Part shown: positions 34,357 to 43,544 of the stretch, piece after piece
How the letters are laid out: each line of letters opens with the position of its first letter
How positions within the stretch are numbered: position 1 is the stretch's first letter
From: Eubacterium multiforme
GTDB taxonomy: Bacteria > Bacillota > Clostridia > Clostridiales > Clostridiaceae
Assembly (NCBI RefSeq): GCF_030813415.1
Contig: NZ_JAUSUF010000014.1
Span: 1-64,000 of the forward strand
Length of the DNA: 64,000 nt
Direction: 5' to 3'
The notes under the pieces: generated by a model
What the model was told of the DNA's origin: nothing
The model's database searches: none
What the model saw: the letters and a program-made list of their open reading frames with translations, nothing else
Program-made: the position numbers and the translations under genes

Positions 34357-35706
34357 ATGAACAATTTATCAAAAAAAGATTTATTACTTGTAAGCTTAAT
34401 GCTTTTTTCATTATTTTTTGGGGCTGGTAATTTAATATTTCCACCATTTTTAGGGCAACAGGCTGGTGGATCAACTTGGGTTGCTATGGGAGGCTTTTTT
34501 ATTACAGCAGTTGGATTTCCAGTGCTTGGAGTAATTGCTGTAGCAAAATCAGGAGGACTTCAATCTTTAGCAAAGAGAGTAAATCCTACCTTCGCAATTA
34601 TATTTACAGTTTTAATTTATCTTTCAATAGGACCTTGCCTTGGAATACCAAGGGCAGGAAGTCTTCCTTTTGAAATGGCAGTAGCACCATTTCTTCCAAA
34701 GGGATTAATTTCAAATACATGGGCATTATTTATATATACTTTAATATTTTTCTCAGTAGCTTATTGGTTATGTTTAACACCATCTAAGTTAGTAAATCGT
34801 ATGGGAAAAGTTTTAACACCAACATTATTGATTTTAATATCAAGTATTTTTATTGCAAGTTTAATTAAGCCAGTTGGAGAATATGGAAAAGCAACAGGGG
34901 AATATATAACTTCACCCTTTGTTAAAGGATTTTTAGATGGATATTTAACTATGGATACAATTGCAGCATTAAATTTTGGAATAGTAATTTCGCTAGCTAT
35001 AAAAGCAAAAGGTGTTAAAGAGGAAAAACAAGTTGTTTCAAATTCAATTAAAGCAGGATTAATAGCAGGGACTTTATTAATAGTTATTTATTCTATTCTT
35101 TCTCATTTAGGAGCAGCAAGTGGTGGAAGATTTGGAGAAACAGCAAATGGGGCTCAAACTTTAGCTAATATAATGTTATATATTTTCGGAAAACCTGGAG
35201 TTGTTTTACTTGCATTTACATTTACCCTTGCCTGTTTAACAACATCTGTTGGACTTATAACTTCATGTAGTCAATATTTTGAAACTTTAATGCCAAAGGT
35301 AGGTTATAAAACTTTTGTAAGAGTACTTACTCTTTCAAGTATGGTTTTAGCCAATATGGGACTTACAAAAATTCTTGCAGTATCTGTTCCAGTATTAAAT
35401 GCAATTTATCCAATTGCTATAGTTCTTATATTATTAGCTATTCTTGATAAATTTTTAAATAGTAGTTCAATTGTATATTCTTTTACAATTGTTTTTACAG
35501 GAGTTATAAGTGTTATTTATGCATTAAGTGATACAGGAATTTCTTTAAGTTTCATAAATAATTTAGTACACAAATTACCTCTTTATTCACAGGGACTTGG
35601 ATGGGTTATTCCATCAATTGTAGGTTTTATATTAGGATTATCTTTAAAATTTATTAAAGAAAAGTCTTTAGAGAAAAATGTAAATATAGATAATGTTAGT
35701 GAATAA
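34357..35706 (+). CDS. brnQ: Branched-chain amino acid : cation symporter BrnQ
   Basis: This 449-residue, twelve-helix transporter of the LIVCS family takes up isoleucine, leucine and valine with Na+ or H+. The N-terminal F-S-L-F-F-G-A-G-N-L-I-F-P-P-F-L-G (about 16-33) is the family hallmark, followed by G-P-C-L-G-I-P-R. The ATG at 34357 has GGGGG eight bases upstream; the longer in-frame reading from 34198 runs through the T-box and is rejected. Control by an Ile-type T-box ties expression to isoleucine starvation. It is monocistronic. Confidence 0.93.
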   Translation: MNNLSKKDLLLVSLMLFSLFFGAGNLIFPPFLGQQAGGSTWVAMGGFFITAVGFPVLGVIAVAKSGGLQSLAKRVNPTFAIIFTVLIYLSIGPCLGIPRAGSLPFEMAVAPFLPKGLISNTWALFIYTLIFFSVAYWLCLTPSKLVNRMGKVLTPTLLILISSIFIASLIKPVGEYGKATGEYITSPFVKGFLDGYLTMDTIAALNFGIVISLAIKAKGVKEEKQVVSNSIKAGLIAGTLLIVIYSILSHLGAASGGRFGETANGAQTLANIMLYIFGKPGVVLLAFTFTLACLTTSVGLITSCSQYFETLMPKVGYKTFVRVLTLSSMVLANMGLTKILAVSVPVLNAIYPIAIVLILLAILDKFLNSSSIVYSFTIVFTGVISVIYALSDTGISLSFINNLVHKLPLYSQGLGWVIPSIVGFILGLSLKFIKEKSLEKNVNIDNVSE

Positions 35707-35739
35707 GAGCTAATTAAAAATATAGATTAAAATTAAAAA

Positions 35740-35785
35740 TATAAAGCTGATTTTTGTGACAAACATAAATCAGTTTTATATTTTT
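35740..35785 (+). terminator. Terminator of brnQ
   Basis: A 14-bp stem TATAAAGCTGATTT/AAATCAGTTTTATA (one G-U) is followed by TTTTT. Confidence 0.82.
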
Positions 35786-35881
35786 AGAAGTGTTTTCCAA
35801 GTATTAATTTTTGCTATAGACAAATCCGAGTAAATAACTTATAATTAAATGAAAATAATTATCAGTTGAAAGGAGATCGGT

Positions 35882-36685
35882 ATGAGTAATGTAACAACAG
35901 CATTTTTATTAACTTTGCTTGCAGGATTAGCAACTGGAATAGGTAGTTGTATAGCATTTTTTGCTAAGAAAACTAATACAAAATTTCTTTCTGTAAGCTT
36001 AGGTTTTTCAGCTGGAGTAATGATTTATGTTTCTATGATAGAAATATTTCAAGAAGCAAAAGAATCATTAGTAGGTGCAATGGGATTGAAGCTTGGAAGT
36101 TTTATAACTGTTCTTTCATTTTTTGGTGGAATAGCAGTTATAGCTATTATAGATAAATTAGTGCCAAATAAAGAAAATCCTCATGAAGTAAAGTCAATGG
36201 AGGATGTAAATGATGAAGAGGTTAAGAAAAATAAACATCTTTTAAGAACTGGAATATTTACAGCTCTAGCAATAGCAATACACAATTTTCCAGAGGGACT
36301 AGCTACCTTTGTATCAGCTTTAGATAATGCAAGTGTAGCAATACCAATAACTATAGCAATAGCTATTCATAATATACCAGAAGGGATATCAGTTTCAGTT
36401 CCTATTTATTATGCAACAGGGGATAAGAAAAAGGCATTTATATATTCATTTCTTTCAGGAATGTCTGAACCTGTAGGTGCAATAATTGGATATCTTTTAC
36501 TTAGAAATATTTTTAATGACGTAACATTAGGAGTACTTCTTGCAGCAGTTGCAGGTATTATGGTATTTATATCTATAGATGAATTATTACCAACTGCAAG
36601 AAAATATGGAGAACATCATCTGTCTATTTATGGATTAGTTGCAGGTATGGCTGTTATGGCAATAAGTTTATTATTGTTTATGTAA
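35882..36685 (+). CDS. zupT: ZIP family metal transporter ZupT
   Basis: This 267-residue, eight-helix ZIP importer takes up zinc and other divalent metals. Helix IV has [10 protein letters not shown] (about 138-147) and helix V has H-N-I-P-E-G-I-S-V (about 167-175), the paired HNxPEG motifs that form the metal site. A cytosolic His/Lys/Asp-containing loop (about 95-120) precedes them. A typical AAAGGAG site is seen. It stands alone, and no Zur or Fur box was recognised upstream. Confidence 0.92.
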   Translation: MSNVTTAFLLTLLAGLATGIGSCIAFFAKKTNTKFLSVSLGFSAGVMIYVSMIEIFQEAKESLVGAMGLKLGSFITVLSFFGGIAVIAIIDKLVPNKENPHEVKSMEDVNDEEVKKNKHLLRTGIFTALAIAIHNFPEGLATFVSALDNASVAIPITIAIAIHNIPEGISVSVPIYYATGDKKKAFIYSFLSGMSEPVGAIIGYLLLRNIFNDVTLGVLLAAVAGIMVFISIDELLPTARKYGEHHLSIYGLVAGMAVMAISLLLFM

Positions 36686-36769
36686 TAATAGTATGGATTT
36701 ATTAAATATAAATTGTATAATTAATATATAAAGAAATTTAATAAGAAAGGTTATAAAGGTAATTTTAAT

Positions 36770-37183
36770 ATGAAATTTGAATTAACTATAAATGAATTAG
36801 GTGAACTTCTAAAAAAATTAGGAGAACAATATAAATTAGACTTATTAGCTAAGATAAAATTAAGTGGTGGATGGATGACACTTAATGGAGAAGCTCTTAT
36901 TGAAGGAACACCAGTGGAAGGTGCTTGTAAAAGTAAAGGGAATAATATTATAACTATAAGAGTTAAAGGTAATAATGAAGAGGGAACTCCTATTAAAATT
37001 ACAGGAGCAAAAAACTCAAAGTTTAATATAGATTTATCATCAACAAGATATAAGGAATTACGTCCTAGAAATTTAAATATTGATACAATAAAAATAAATG
37101 ATGAGGAATGTAAATTAAGAATAGATGAAGATTTAATGTTTAAGATAAATGCTACTGTAGATGAGGTTTCAAAACTTATATAG
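36770..37183 (+). CDS. Hypothetical protein (137 aa)
   Basis: I do not recognise this protein. It is mixed alpha/beta: an N-terminal helix (L-G-E-L-L-K-K-L-G-E-Q-Y), then strand-rich sequence with W35-M-T-L-N-G-E-A-L-I and I-I-T-I-R-V-K-G, ending in a helix (T-V-D-E-V-S-K-L-I). There is no signal peptide or membrane helix, so it is probably cytosolic. A weak AAGG site lies upstream. It is followed by a strong hairpin terminator, so it is a single-gene unit. Confidence 0.6.
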   Translation: MKFELTINELGELLKKLGEQYKLDLLAKIKLSGGWMTLNGEALIEGTPVEGACKSKGNNIITIRVKGNNEEGTPIKITGAKNSKFNIDLSSTRYKELRPRNLNIDTIKINDEECKLRIDEDLMFKINATVDEVSKLI

Positions 37184-37191
37184 TTAAAAAT

Positions 37192-37226
37192 AAGAGGTGA
37201 ATATAAATTATATTCACCTCTTTACT
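37192..37226. terminator. Bidirectional terminator
   Basis: A near-perfect palindrome, GAGGTGAATATAA/TTATATTCACCTC, has T-rich tails on both strands. It serves the 137-residue protein and the convergent small minus-strand ORF. Confidence 0.85.
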
Positions 37227-37255
37227 TTAATTAGTTATTAAATTCAATTTTAAGA

Positions 37256-37411
37256 TTATATATTTATGGCTTTTGACTTGAGTATTAATGAAGGGGCACT
37301 TTCGTTTCTAATTTCCCTATAGTCGTATGGCTCATCCTTATATAATTTCACTTCTTCTAATTTTTGAATGTCCTCAAAATTAAATTTTTTACTCTTACCA
37401 AAAAAACACAT
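37256..37411 (-). CDS. Small hypothetical protein (51 aa)
   Basis: This 51-residue ORF has an AAAGGAG site eight bases from its ATG. It begins M-C-F-F-G-K-S-K-K-F-N-F, followed by an acidic/aromatic middle (K-D-E-P-Y-D-Y-R-E-I-R) and a hydrophobic end. The M-C-F-F-G-K start could suggest N-terminal metal or thiol chemistry, but nothing proves it. No family is recognised. The remaining roughly 350 bases up to the MFS gene are AT-rich without further ORFs. Confidence 0.55.
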   Translation of the reverse strand: MCFFGKSKKFNFEDIQKLEEVKLYKDEPYDYREIRNESAPSLILKSKAINI

Positions 37412-37765
37412 AAATATCACTCCTTTGTTAATCTACAATCTATATATAACCTTTTTTAGAAAGAAAAGCAAGAGGAATATTAGTTTGAAATTTTTAATTT
37501 ATCAATAAATGAGAGAAAATATGACATAAAAATATTAAATTATTAAAATAAAGGCTTTAAATTAATGATATATCAATAAAATAAAGAAAACTTTATTGTT
37601 AATTTATAGAGAATTTTAATAGGTGTAATCCTTATACTTAATAAATAGAAAAATTTAGTGTGGTATAATGTAATCATTATGTTTTAAATAGTAAAAATGC
37701 ACATTGATATTTAAAAAATATTAAAATTATATAAGTTTTAATATTATAAAATAGGAGAGATGCTT

Positions 37766-38974
37766 ATGGAGAAATGGAAGAGAAACTTAATTGTGTGTTG
37801 GTTTGGAACTTTTGTTACTATGATTGGAATGAGCCAAATAGCACCTATTTTACCTATTTATGTAAAGGATCTTGGAGTTTCAAGTATAAAATTAGTTGAA
37901 CAAATTTCAGGAATAGCTTTTGGTGCTACCTTTGTAGCTTCAGCTATATTTTCTCCAATATGGGGAAAGCTTGCAGATAAATATGGAAGAAAGCCAATGC
38001 TTTTAAGAGCAAGTCTTGGAATGGCAATTGTAGTAATTTCTATGGGATTTGCACATAGTGTAAAATTTCTTATAATTCTTAGACTTTTACAAGGAACTAT
38101 ATCAGGCTATAGTACAGCGTGTACAACTTTAATAGCTACCCAAACTAATAGAGAACATGCTGGAGTAGCACTTGGTACATTATCAACTGCTGGAATAGCA
38201 GGATCATTATTTGGACCGGTAATTGGTGGGTATTTGGAACAGGTTGTAGGAATTAGAAATGAATTTTTCATAATAGGTACTTTATTGTTTATTACATTTA
38301 TAGCATCTTTAATTTTTGTAAAAGAGGATTTTAAACCTTCAGAAGTAAAGGTACTTAATTTTAAAGAGGTTTGGGAACTTATTCCGGATAAAGTATTAGT
38401 AATTTCTATGTTTATAACATCATTTATGTTACAATTAGCATTCTATTCAATAGAACCTATTATAACTGTGTATGTAACAAGCCTATCTAAAAATGCAACA
38501 AATGTTGCTTTTATTTCAGGATTAGTTTTTTCAACTTCTGGTTTAGCTAATATATTAGCAGCAAGAAGACTTGGAAGATTATCTGATAGGATTGGTGCAC
38601 ATAAAGTTATGCTAGTGGCACTTATAGTTGCTGGAATTGTATTTATTCCACAAGCCTTTGTAAAGAATCCTTGGCAGTTAATGGGACTTCGTTTTATATT
38701 AGGATTAGCAGCAGCAGGACTTACACCTTCAATAAATACAATTATTAAAAAGATAACTCCTGATGCTATTGTAGGTAGAGCCTTTGGATTTAATATGTCT
38801 GCATTATATTTAGGAACATTTTGTGGTTCTGTTTTAGGTGGACAAATATCTGCAGCATTTGGTATAAAATATATATTCTTTATAACAAGTGGATTACTTT
38901 TATTAAATTCACTTTGGGTATATAAAACAGTTTATAGAAGAATGAATAATATTGAATACAAAAGATGTATCTAA
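37766..38974 (+). CDS. MFS multidrug efflux transporter (DHA1-type)
   Basis: This is a twelve-helix major facilitator of 402 residues. Loop 2-3 carries G-K-L-A-D-K-Y-G-R-K-P (the MFS motif A), helix 4 has L-R-L-L-Q-G-T-I-S-G, and helix 5 has G-P-V-I-G-G-Y-L, the antiporter motif C of drug/H+ exchangers. ATG 37766 is chosen because AGGAGAG is too close to the ATG at 37760. It resembles NorA/PmrA/Bmr-type exporters. It is a single gene with a strong bidirectional terminator after it. The substrate is unknown. Confidence 0.88.
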   Translation: MEKWKRNLIVCWFGTFVTMIGMSQIAPILPIYVKDLGVSSIKLVEQISGIAFGATFVASAIFSPIWGKLADKYGRKPMLLRASLGMAIVVISMGFAHSVKFLIILRLLQGTISGYSTACTTLIATQTNREHAGVALGTLSTAGIAGSLFGPVIGGYLEQVVGIRNEFFIIGTLLFITFIASLIFVKEDFKPSEVKVLNFKEVWELIPDKVLVISMFITSFMLQLAFYSIEPIITVYVTSLSKNATNVAFISGLVFSTSGLANILAARRLGRLSDRIGAHKVMLVALIVAGIVFIPQAFVKNPWQLMGLRFILGLAAAGLTPSINTIIKKITPDAIVGRAFGFNMSALYLGTFCGSVLGGQISAAFGIKYIFFITSGLLLLNSLWVYKTVYRRMNNIEYKRCI

Positions 38975-38985
38975 AAAATAGTATT

Positions 38986-39037
38986 CAAATAAAATACCGT
39001 AAAACTCTTAATTAAGAATTTTACGGTATTTTATTTG
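38986..39037. terminator. Bidirectional terminator between MFS gene and cotJC
   Basis: A perfect 19-bp stem, CAAATAAAATACCGTAAAA and its complement, flanks a CTTAATTAAG centre, with A/T tails on both sides. Confidence 0.88.
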
Positions 39038-39055
39038 TAAAAGAATTAATCAAAA

Positions 39056-39619
39056 TTATTTTTTACAAATATGCTCTTGAACATCCATTAAAGCCTCTCC
39101 AAATCTTTGGAAATGAACTATTTCTCTTTCCCTTAAAAATTTTAAAATTTCTTTAATTTCATAGTCATCAGTTAAGTTTATTAACCATTGATAAGTAGCT
39201 CTAGCCTTTTGTTCTGCTGCCATATCTTCATGAAGATCAGCAATTACATCACCTTTAGCTTGTATATAAGTTGCTGTCCATGGGTTTCCTGTTGCATCAG
39301 TATAGTATAATGCTTTACCATGGTCTGTATAATGTCCACCAAGACCAGCTTTTTTTAGTTCATCAACAGTTGCATTTTCCATAAGTTGATATATCATAGT
39401 TGCAATCATTTCAACATGGGCAAGTTCTTCAGTTCCTATATCAGTTAATAATCCTTTAGATTTTCCAGTTGGCATTGTATAGCGTTGATTTAAATATCTA
39501 AGAGCAGCACTTAATTCGCCATCTGGTCCACCATATTGTGATACAAGAAATTTTGCCATTTTAAGATCTTTAGATTTAAGATTTATTGGATATTCTAATG
39601 TTTTTGTGTAATACCACAT
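39056..39619 (-). CDS. cotJC: Spore coat protein CotJC (manganese catalase family)
   Basis: This 187-residue protein has the ferritin-like four-helix bundle of manganese catalases. Metal ligands are visible in E-L-S-A-A-L-R-Y, G-T-E-E-L-A-H-V-E-M and H-E-D-M-A-A-E-Q-K-A, with a final E-x-x-H-F-Q-R-F-G-E-A-L. In Bacillus and Clostridium, CotJC sits in the spore coat and can dismutate H2O2. It is the last gene of the cotJABC operon, transcribed on the minus strand 16 bases after cotJB. Expression in the mother cell under sigmaE is expected by homology. Confidence 0.95.
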   Translation of the reverse strand: MWYYTKTLEYPINLKSKDLKMAKFLVSQYGGPDGELSAALRYLNQRYTMPTGKSKGLLTDIGTEELAHVEMIATMIYQLMENATVDELKKAGLGGHYTDHGKALYYTDATGNPWTATYIQAKGDVIADLHEDMAAEQKARATYQWLINLTDDYEIKEILKFLREREIVHFQRFGEALMDVQEHICKK

Positions 39620-39635
39620 ATAAAAATCCTCCTAA

Positions 39636-39884
39636 TTAACAATTTTCCCAAGGCCATGGGCTATTTACCCAATTTTTGGGGTTTTCTACAAAAGCGGAAC
39701 CAAAGTTTGTTAGTGGTCCATATTTTTTTTCATATTCACTAACTAAACAGCTTAAATTAGCAGATACTTCCTCGTAATCTTCTGTAGCTTTCTTATTATT
39801 AGGAAAGTTATCAAGGTATAAATTAAGTTCTACAGCATAAAATAGGTATTTTCTAATATCCTTTAGCAAATCTTTTTCATACAT
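39636..39884 (-). CDS. cotJB: Spore coat protein CotJB
   Basis: This 82-residue CotJB family protein is mainly helical, with L-L-K-D-I-R-K-Y-L-F-Y-A-V-E-L-N-L-Y-L-D-x-x-P near the start and the conserved end G-P-L-T-N-F-G...P-W-P-W-E-N-C. The ATG at 39884 is used; an in-frame GTG nine bases earlier is part of the AGAGGTG ribosome site. It lies between cotJA and cotJC and is needed for assembly of the CotJ coat components in Bacillus. Confidence 0.92.
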   Translation of the reverse strand: MYEKDLLKDIRKYLFYAVELNLYLDNFPNNKKATEDYEEVSANLSCLVSEYEKKYGPLTNFGSAFVENPKNWVNSPWPWENC

Positions 39885-39904
39885 AAATATCACCTCTTAA
39901 ATTT

Positions 39905-40102
39905 TTAACATTTTTCATCTTCATAATATGGCTGATAAAGGTCTTTGAAAATTGTTCCTTTTTTTAGAGCCTCATCAAGAGGAAATAAATGTTCGTATTT
40001 TTGAGGCAAAATGAATGATTTTGCATAACAGTATTTTTTTGATTTACAATCATCAAAAATGTCTAAGTCGCAAATTAAACTTTCATAATCATATTTGTGC
40101 AT
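39905..40102 (-). CDS. cotJA: Spore coat associated protein CotJA
   Basis: This 65-residue CotJA family protein has the typical Y-A-K-S-F-I-L-P-Q-K-Y-E-H-L-F-P-L-D-E-A-L-x-K-G-T-I-F-x-D-L-Y-x-P-Y pattern. The N-terminal D-D-C-K-S-K-K-Y-C pair of cysteines may allow disulfide linkage in the coat. It is first in the cotJABC operon, with GAAGGGACG upstream. A CATAATAT element on the minus strand at 40140-40147 could be a sigmaE-type -10, but the -35 is not convincing. Confidence 0.92.
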   Translation of the reverse strand: MHKYDYESLICDLDIFDDCKSKKYCYAKSFILPQKYEHLFPLDEALKKGTIFKDLYQPYYEDEKC

Positions 40103-40306
40103 TAAAAAATCGTCCCTTCAAAAACAATGCTTTACAATCATATTATGGCGAATAAATAAGTTTTGTGACGATTCTAAAATATAGTATAAAATAAAATTTT
40201 AAAAGTAAAGGAATACAAAAAAATTAAATTTTAAAATATATTGTAATTATTTTTTTTGATAGTATAATCATATTATTACGAAAGATAATTAAGGGGGAAG
40301 CATTTA

Positions 40307-40648
40307 ATGTTAAATGATTATTACGTAGATTTTAAAAATATTTCACAAGTTTTTAATGAATACTGCACTGGAGAAGAAGGACTAAGTAATAACAGTAACA
40401 ATGTTATAAATTATTTAAATAATTTAGATATGCAATTAATTAAAGCTATAAAAGTTATTTTACATATAGGAAAAAATGAAAACAATAATTGTATACATAC
40501 TCCACATGAGTTATACAAAAAAACTATGAATTCCTTTGATATATTAAGAGGATGGAAAGATAAAGAAACAGAAATAAACAGCCTTTTAATTGATTCATCT
40601 ATTGGTGAGTATTTTGATAATGGATTAGAAATTCTTAAAATGAAATAA
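40307..40648 (+). CDS. Hypothetical protein (113 aa)
   Basis: This 113-residue helical, Asn-rich protein has no family that I recognise. A central I-K-A-I-K-V-I-L-H-I-G-K-N-E-N-N-N-C segment and F-D-I-L-R-G-W-K-D-K-E-T-E are its most distinctive parts. There is no signal peptide. The start has AAGGGGG ten bases upstream. It is divergent from the cotJ operon and ends at its own terminator. Confidence 0.55.
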   Translation: MLNDYYVDFKNISQVFNEYCTGEEGLSNNSNNVINYLNNLDMQLIKAIKVILHIGKNENNNCIHTPHELYKKTMNSFDILRGWKDKETEINSLLIDSSIGEYFDNGLEILKMK

Positions 40649-40667
40649 ATTATAATATAAATACAGT

Positions 40668-40720
40668 AAGGAAACACAATTAATAAATAAATTTATTAAT
40701 AATGTTTCTTTATTTTTTTT
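40668..40720 (+). terminator. Terminator
   Basis: A long stem (AAGGAAACA/TGTTTCTTT with an inner TTAATAAA/TTTATTAA) is followed by eight T residues. Confidence 0.8.
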
Positions 40721-40784
40721 ATAAATTTACTTATAAGAACATATTAATATAAATATAGTAATTTAAATAAGGAATAAAATATAT

Positions 40785-41249
40785 ATGGATTCAAATGAGT
40801 ATCATAATTCTTTAAATTATAAAAATTTCAATATTGATATGACAGAATTTGTTAATGAAAATAAATTAAATAGTGGAACAGACTATTTAATAACAACATC
40901 ATTAGAAAATAAGTATACCTATATTTTTAAAAGGAATGGAGAGATGTGGGTTCAGCTATATAAATGGATATGTACAGTTGGTAAAGCATCAACACCAACT
41001 ATAAAAGGTATATTTAATATAACAGGAAGAAAACCAGGATTTGGGACTGAATTATATAGTGTTAAATATGCCACTAGAATTATTGGAAGATATTATTACC
41101 ATTCAGTTCTTTACGATAAAACAGGGAAGTATGTAATTGATGGAAGACTTGGGATGGCATTAAGTCATGGGTGTATAAGGCTAAAAGTAAATAATGCAAA
41201 ATGGATATATGATAATATACCAGATGGAACAACTGTTATAATTGCATAG
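40785..41249 (+). CDS. Stand-alone YkuD L,D-transpeptidase domain without signal peptide
   Basis: This 154-residue protein consists of almost nothing but a YkuD domain: T-S-L-E-N-K-Y-T-Y-I-F near the start, then G-K-A-S-T-P-T-I-K-G-I-F and the catalytic A-L-S-H-G-C-I-R-L with the active cysteine and the following Arg. No N-terminal hydrophobic segment is present, and no upstream in-frame start would add one. So either export is non-classical or it acts inside a compartment such as the forespore/mother-cell interface. The ribosome site is weak (AAGGAA). It is a single gene. Confidence 0.85.
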   Translation: MDSNEYHNSLNYKNFNIDMTEFVNENKLNSGTDYLITTSLENKYTYIFKRNGEMWVQLYKWICTVGKASTPTIKGIFNITGRKPGFGTELYSVKYATRIIGRYYYHSVLYDKTGKYVIDGRLGMALSHGCIRLKVNNAKWIYDNIPDGTTVIIA

Positions 41250-41275
41250 GAGTAAATTTAATGTATAGTAAATAA

Positions 41276-41301
41276 AAAAACCACCTAAAAAGGTGGTTTT
41301 T
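41276..41301. terminator. Bidirectional terminator
   Basis: AAAAACCACCT/AGGTGGTTTTT forms a perfect stem with T/A tails on both strands. It serves the YkuD gene and the convergent aldolase gene. Confidence 0.9.
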
Positions 41302-41308
41302 ATAAATA

Positions 41309-42172
41309 TTAAGCTCTGTTAACTGAACCGAACATTTCCATTTTTTCTTTTACTAAAACTTTTATAGCTTCAAATCCAGGAGCAAGAAGTTTTCTTGGGT
41401 CAAATCCCTTTCCTTCTAAGTCCTTTCCAGCTTCAATGTACTTTCTAGTAGCTTCTTGGAATACTAATTGACATTCTGTATTAACGTTAATTTTTGAAAC
41501 TCCAAGTGAGATAGCTTTTTTGATCATATCATCAGGAATTCCTGTACCACCGTGAAGAACTAATGGCATTGGAGCAGTAGCTTCTTCTATAGCAGCTAAA
41601 GCTTCAAAATTAAGTCCCTTCCAGTTTGCTGGGTATTTTCCGTGGATGTTTCCGATTCCAGCTGCTAACATTGTAACACCTAAATCAGCTATTTGTTTAC
41701 ATTCTTGAGGATCTGCGATTTCTCCAGCTCCAATAACTCCGTCTTCTTCTCCACCAATTGAACCAACTTCAGCTTCTAATGATAAGCCTTTTCCTGAAGT
41801 TAATTTAACTAATTCTGAAGTTTTTTCTATATTTTCAGCTAATGGATAGTGTGATCCATCAAACATAATTGATGAGAATCCAGCTTCAATAGCCTTATGA
41901 GCTCCTTCATAGCTACCGTGGTCTAAGTGTAGAGCAACAGGAACTGATATGTTTAACTCATCTAACATTCCGTTAACCATTCCAACTATTGTTCTGTAAC
42001 CACACATATATTTTGCAGCACCTTCTGATACTCCTAGTATTACTGGTGATCTGTTTTCTTCTGCAGTCAATAATATAGCTTTAGTCCATTCTAAATTGTT
42101 GATGTTGAATTGTCCAACTGCGTATTTGCATTCTCTAGCTTTATTTAGCATTTCTTTTGCTGAAACTAACAT
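41309..42172 (-). CDS. fba: Class II fructose-1,6-bisphosphate aldolase
   Basis: This zinc-dependent aldolase of glycolysis and gluconeogenesis splits fructose-1,6-bisphosphate to DHAP and glyceraldehyde-3-phosphate. It has 287 residues. Visible are V-A-L-H-L-D-H-G (zinc and catalytic residues, about 75-82), the second zinc/active-site segment L-E-A-E-V-G-S-I-G-G, the G-N-I-H-G-K-Y histidine, V-L-H-G-G-T-G for phosphate binding, and I-N-V-N-T-E. An in-frame ATG 15 bases upstream overlaps the GGAGG site, so the ATG at 42172 is used. It is monocistronic on the minus strand. The upstream 325 bases hold only AT-rich promoter sequence. Confidence 0.94.
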   Translation of the reverse strand: MLVSAKEMLNKARECKYAVGQFNINNLEWTKAILLTAEENRSPVILGVSEGAAKYMCGYRTIVGMVNGMLDELNISVPVALHLDHGSYEGAHKAIEAGFSSIMFDGSHYPLAENIEKTSELVKLTSGKGLSLEAEVGSIGGEEDGVIGAGEIADPQECKQIADLGVTMLAAGIGNIHGKYPANWKGLNFEALAAIEEATAPMPLVLHGGTGIPDDMIKKAISLGVSKINVNTECQLVFQEATRKYIEAGKDLEGKGFDPRKLLAPGFEAIKVLVKEKMEMFGSVNRA

Positions 42173-42497
42173 GTGCAAAACCTCCATATATTTATATAAT
42201 TTTTTTTGAGAAGTAGATGCTATTACATATATTTCTCTCTATCTAGTAGTATAACCCAAAATTGTAATTATGAAAATAGTAAAATATATAAAATTAGCCT
42301 ATTAGATATCATATAAGTAGATTATCTCCACTAGATATAATAATATAGAAAAATTATTAACCTTTTATTAATTAATCATTTTGTTTCCAAATGTTAATTT
42401 TTTTTACTTATATAAAGAGTAGTATATATACATATACTATAATTAGAAATTATAAATAAATCTTATGCAAAAGATAAAAAGTAGGGGAACGATTTAA

Positions 42498-43544
42498 ATG
42501 GAAATGAACGGTAAAAACAACAGAAGATCTGAAAAAAGAAGAAAAGCTAAAAAAAGGAGAATTATAACTGGTGTTATACTAGTTGTACTATTAGTGTCTG
42601 GAGTTGGAATTTATGCTTATGCTCATCACAAAAATAGTAGTAATTCACAAGTTACAGAACAAAAGGCTAAAGGAAAAACAGGAGAAAATGGTACTAGTGC
42701 AGCTGAGGAACAGCCAAAGCCAACAGATATAATGAAAGGCCAAAATATAATAAATTCAGCTAATAGTTATGCTGTACCTGCAAATGATGTTTTAAAAATG
42801 ATGCAATCTAAAAAGCCTATAAACAATGAAAAGGAAGTATTTTTAACTTTTGATGATGGACCAAGTGAAAATACAAGTAATATTTTAAAAATATTAAAGG
42901 AAGAAAATGTACATGCTACTTTCTTTGTATTAGGTTCACAACTTAAAAATAATCCTGAAAACCAAAAATTATTAAAGGATGAAATTGATAGTGGAAATGC
43001 AATAGCTAATCATACATTTAGTCATGAGTATCGCAAATTATATCCAGGAAATAGTGTTAATGTAAAAGTATTTATGAATGAAATAAATGAAAATAATGAG
43101 CAAATGAAAAATATTTTAGGACCAAATTTTGATTCAAGAGTTTTAAGAATGCCAGGTGGATATATGTCAAGAGCATATTATCATGATCCTCATTTAAAAC
43201 AATTAAATGAAGCATTTAGAAAAGAAGGAATAATATCTATTGATTGGGATGCAGAAACTGGAGATGCAGAATCAAATACTTATTCAGTAGAACATTTAGT
43301 TTCTAAAGCTAAATTTTATATGGAAAGAGAAGATCATGTAGTTTTATTAATGCATGATGCAGCAGCTAAGAAGTCAACAGTAAAGGCATTACCACAAGTA
43401 ATAAAAATGTTTAAAGATAATGGATATAAATTTAAAGTAATAAAAAATGCTCCAATGAGTTATTTTGAAAAATCTAATAATACTTCAGGTAATAAGCCAG
43501 CAAACAATAATTCAACAGGAAGTTCAACAAATAATAATAAATAA
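42498..43544 (+). CDS. Membrane-anchored polysaccharide deacetylase (NodB domain)
   Basis: This 348-residue protein has a basic N-terminus (R-R-K-A-K-K-R-R), a signal-anchor (about 21-42), a Lys/Glu/Thr linker and a NodB deacetylase domain (about 110-320): L-T-F-D119-D120-G-P with metal ligand D120, and N-H172-T-F-S-H176 as the two metal histidines. R-M-P-G-G-Y and a final L-L-M-H-D-A complete the motifs. An Asn/Ser/Thr-rich tail (about 328-348) follows. It most likely deacetylates peptidoglycan GlcNAc (PgdA-like), aiding lysozyme resistance. It is a single gene. Confidence 0.9.
   Translation: MEMNGKNNRRSEKRRKAKKRRIITGVILVVLLVSGVGIYAYAHHKNSSNSQVTEQKAKGKTGENGTSAAEEQPKPTDIMKGQNIINSANSYAVPANDVLKMMQSKKPINNEKEVFLTFDDGPSENTSNILKILKEENVHATFFVLGSQLKNNPENQKLLKDEIDSGNAIANHTFSHEYRKLYPGNSVNVKVFMNEINENNEQMKNILGPNFDSRVLRMPGGYMSRAYYHDPHLKQLNEAFRKEGIISIDWDAETGDAESNTYSVEHLVSKAKFYMEREDHVVLLMHDAAAKKSTVKALPQVIKMFKDNGYKFKVIKNAPMSYFEKSNNTSGNKPANNNSTGSSTNNNK

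Noticed and set aside
40130..40170. SigmaE promoter for cotJ
   Set aside because: A CATAATAT -10-like element is present but no convincing -35, so it is noted in the cotJA entry only and not called as a feature.
42239..42340. Inverted TATCTAGTAG/CCACTAGATA pair upstream of fba
   Set aside because: Arms are about 80 bases apart in AT-rich DNA and match imperfectly; too weak to call an operator.
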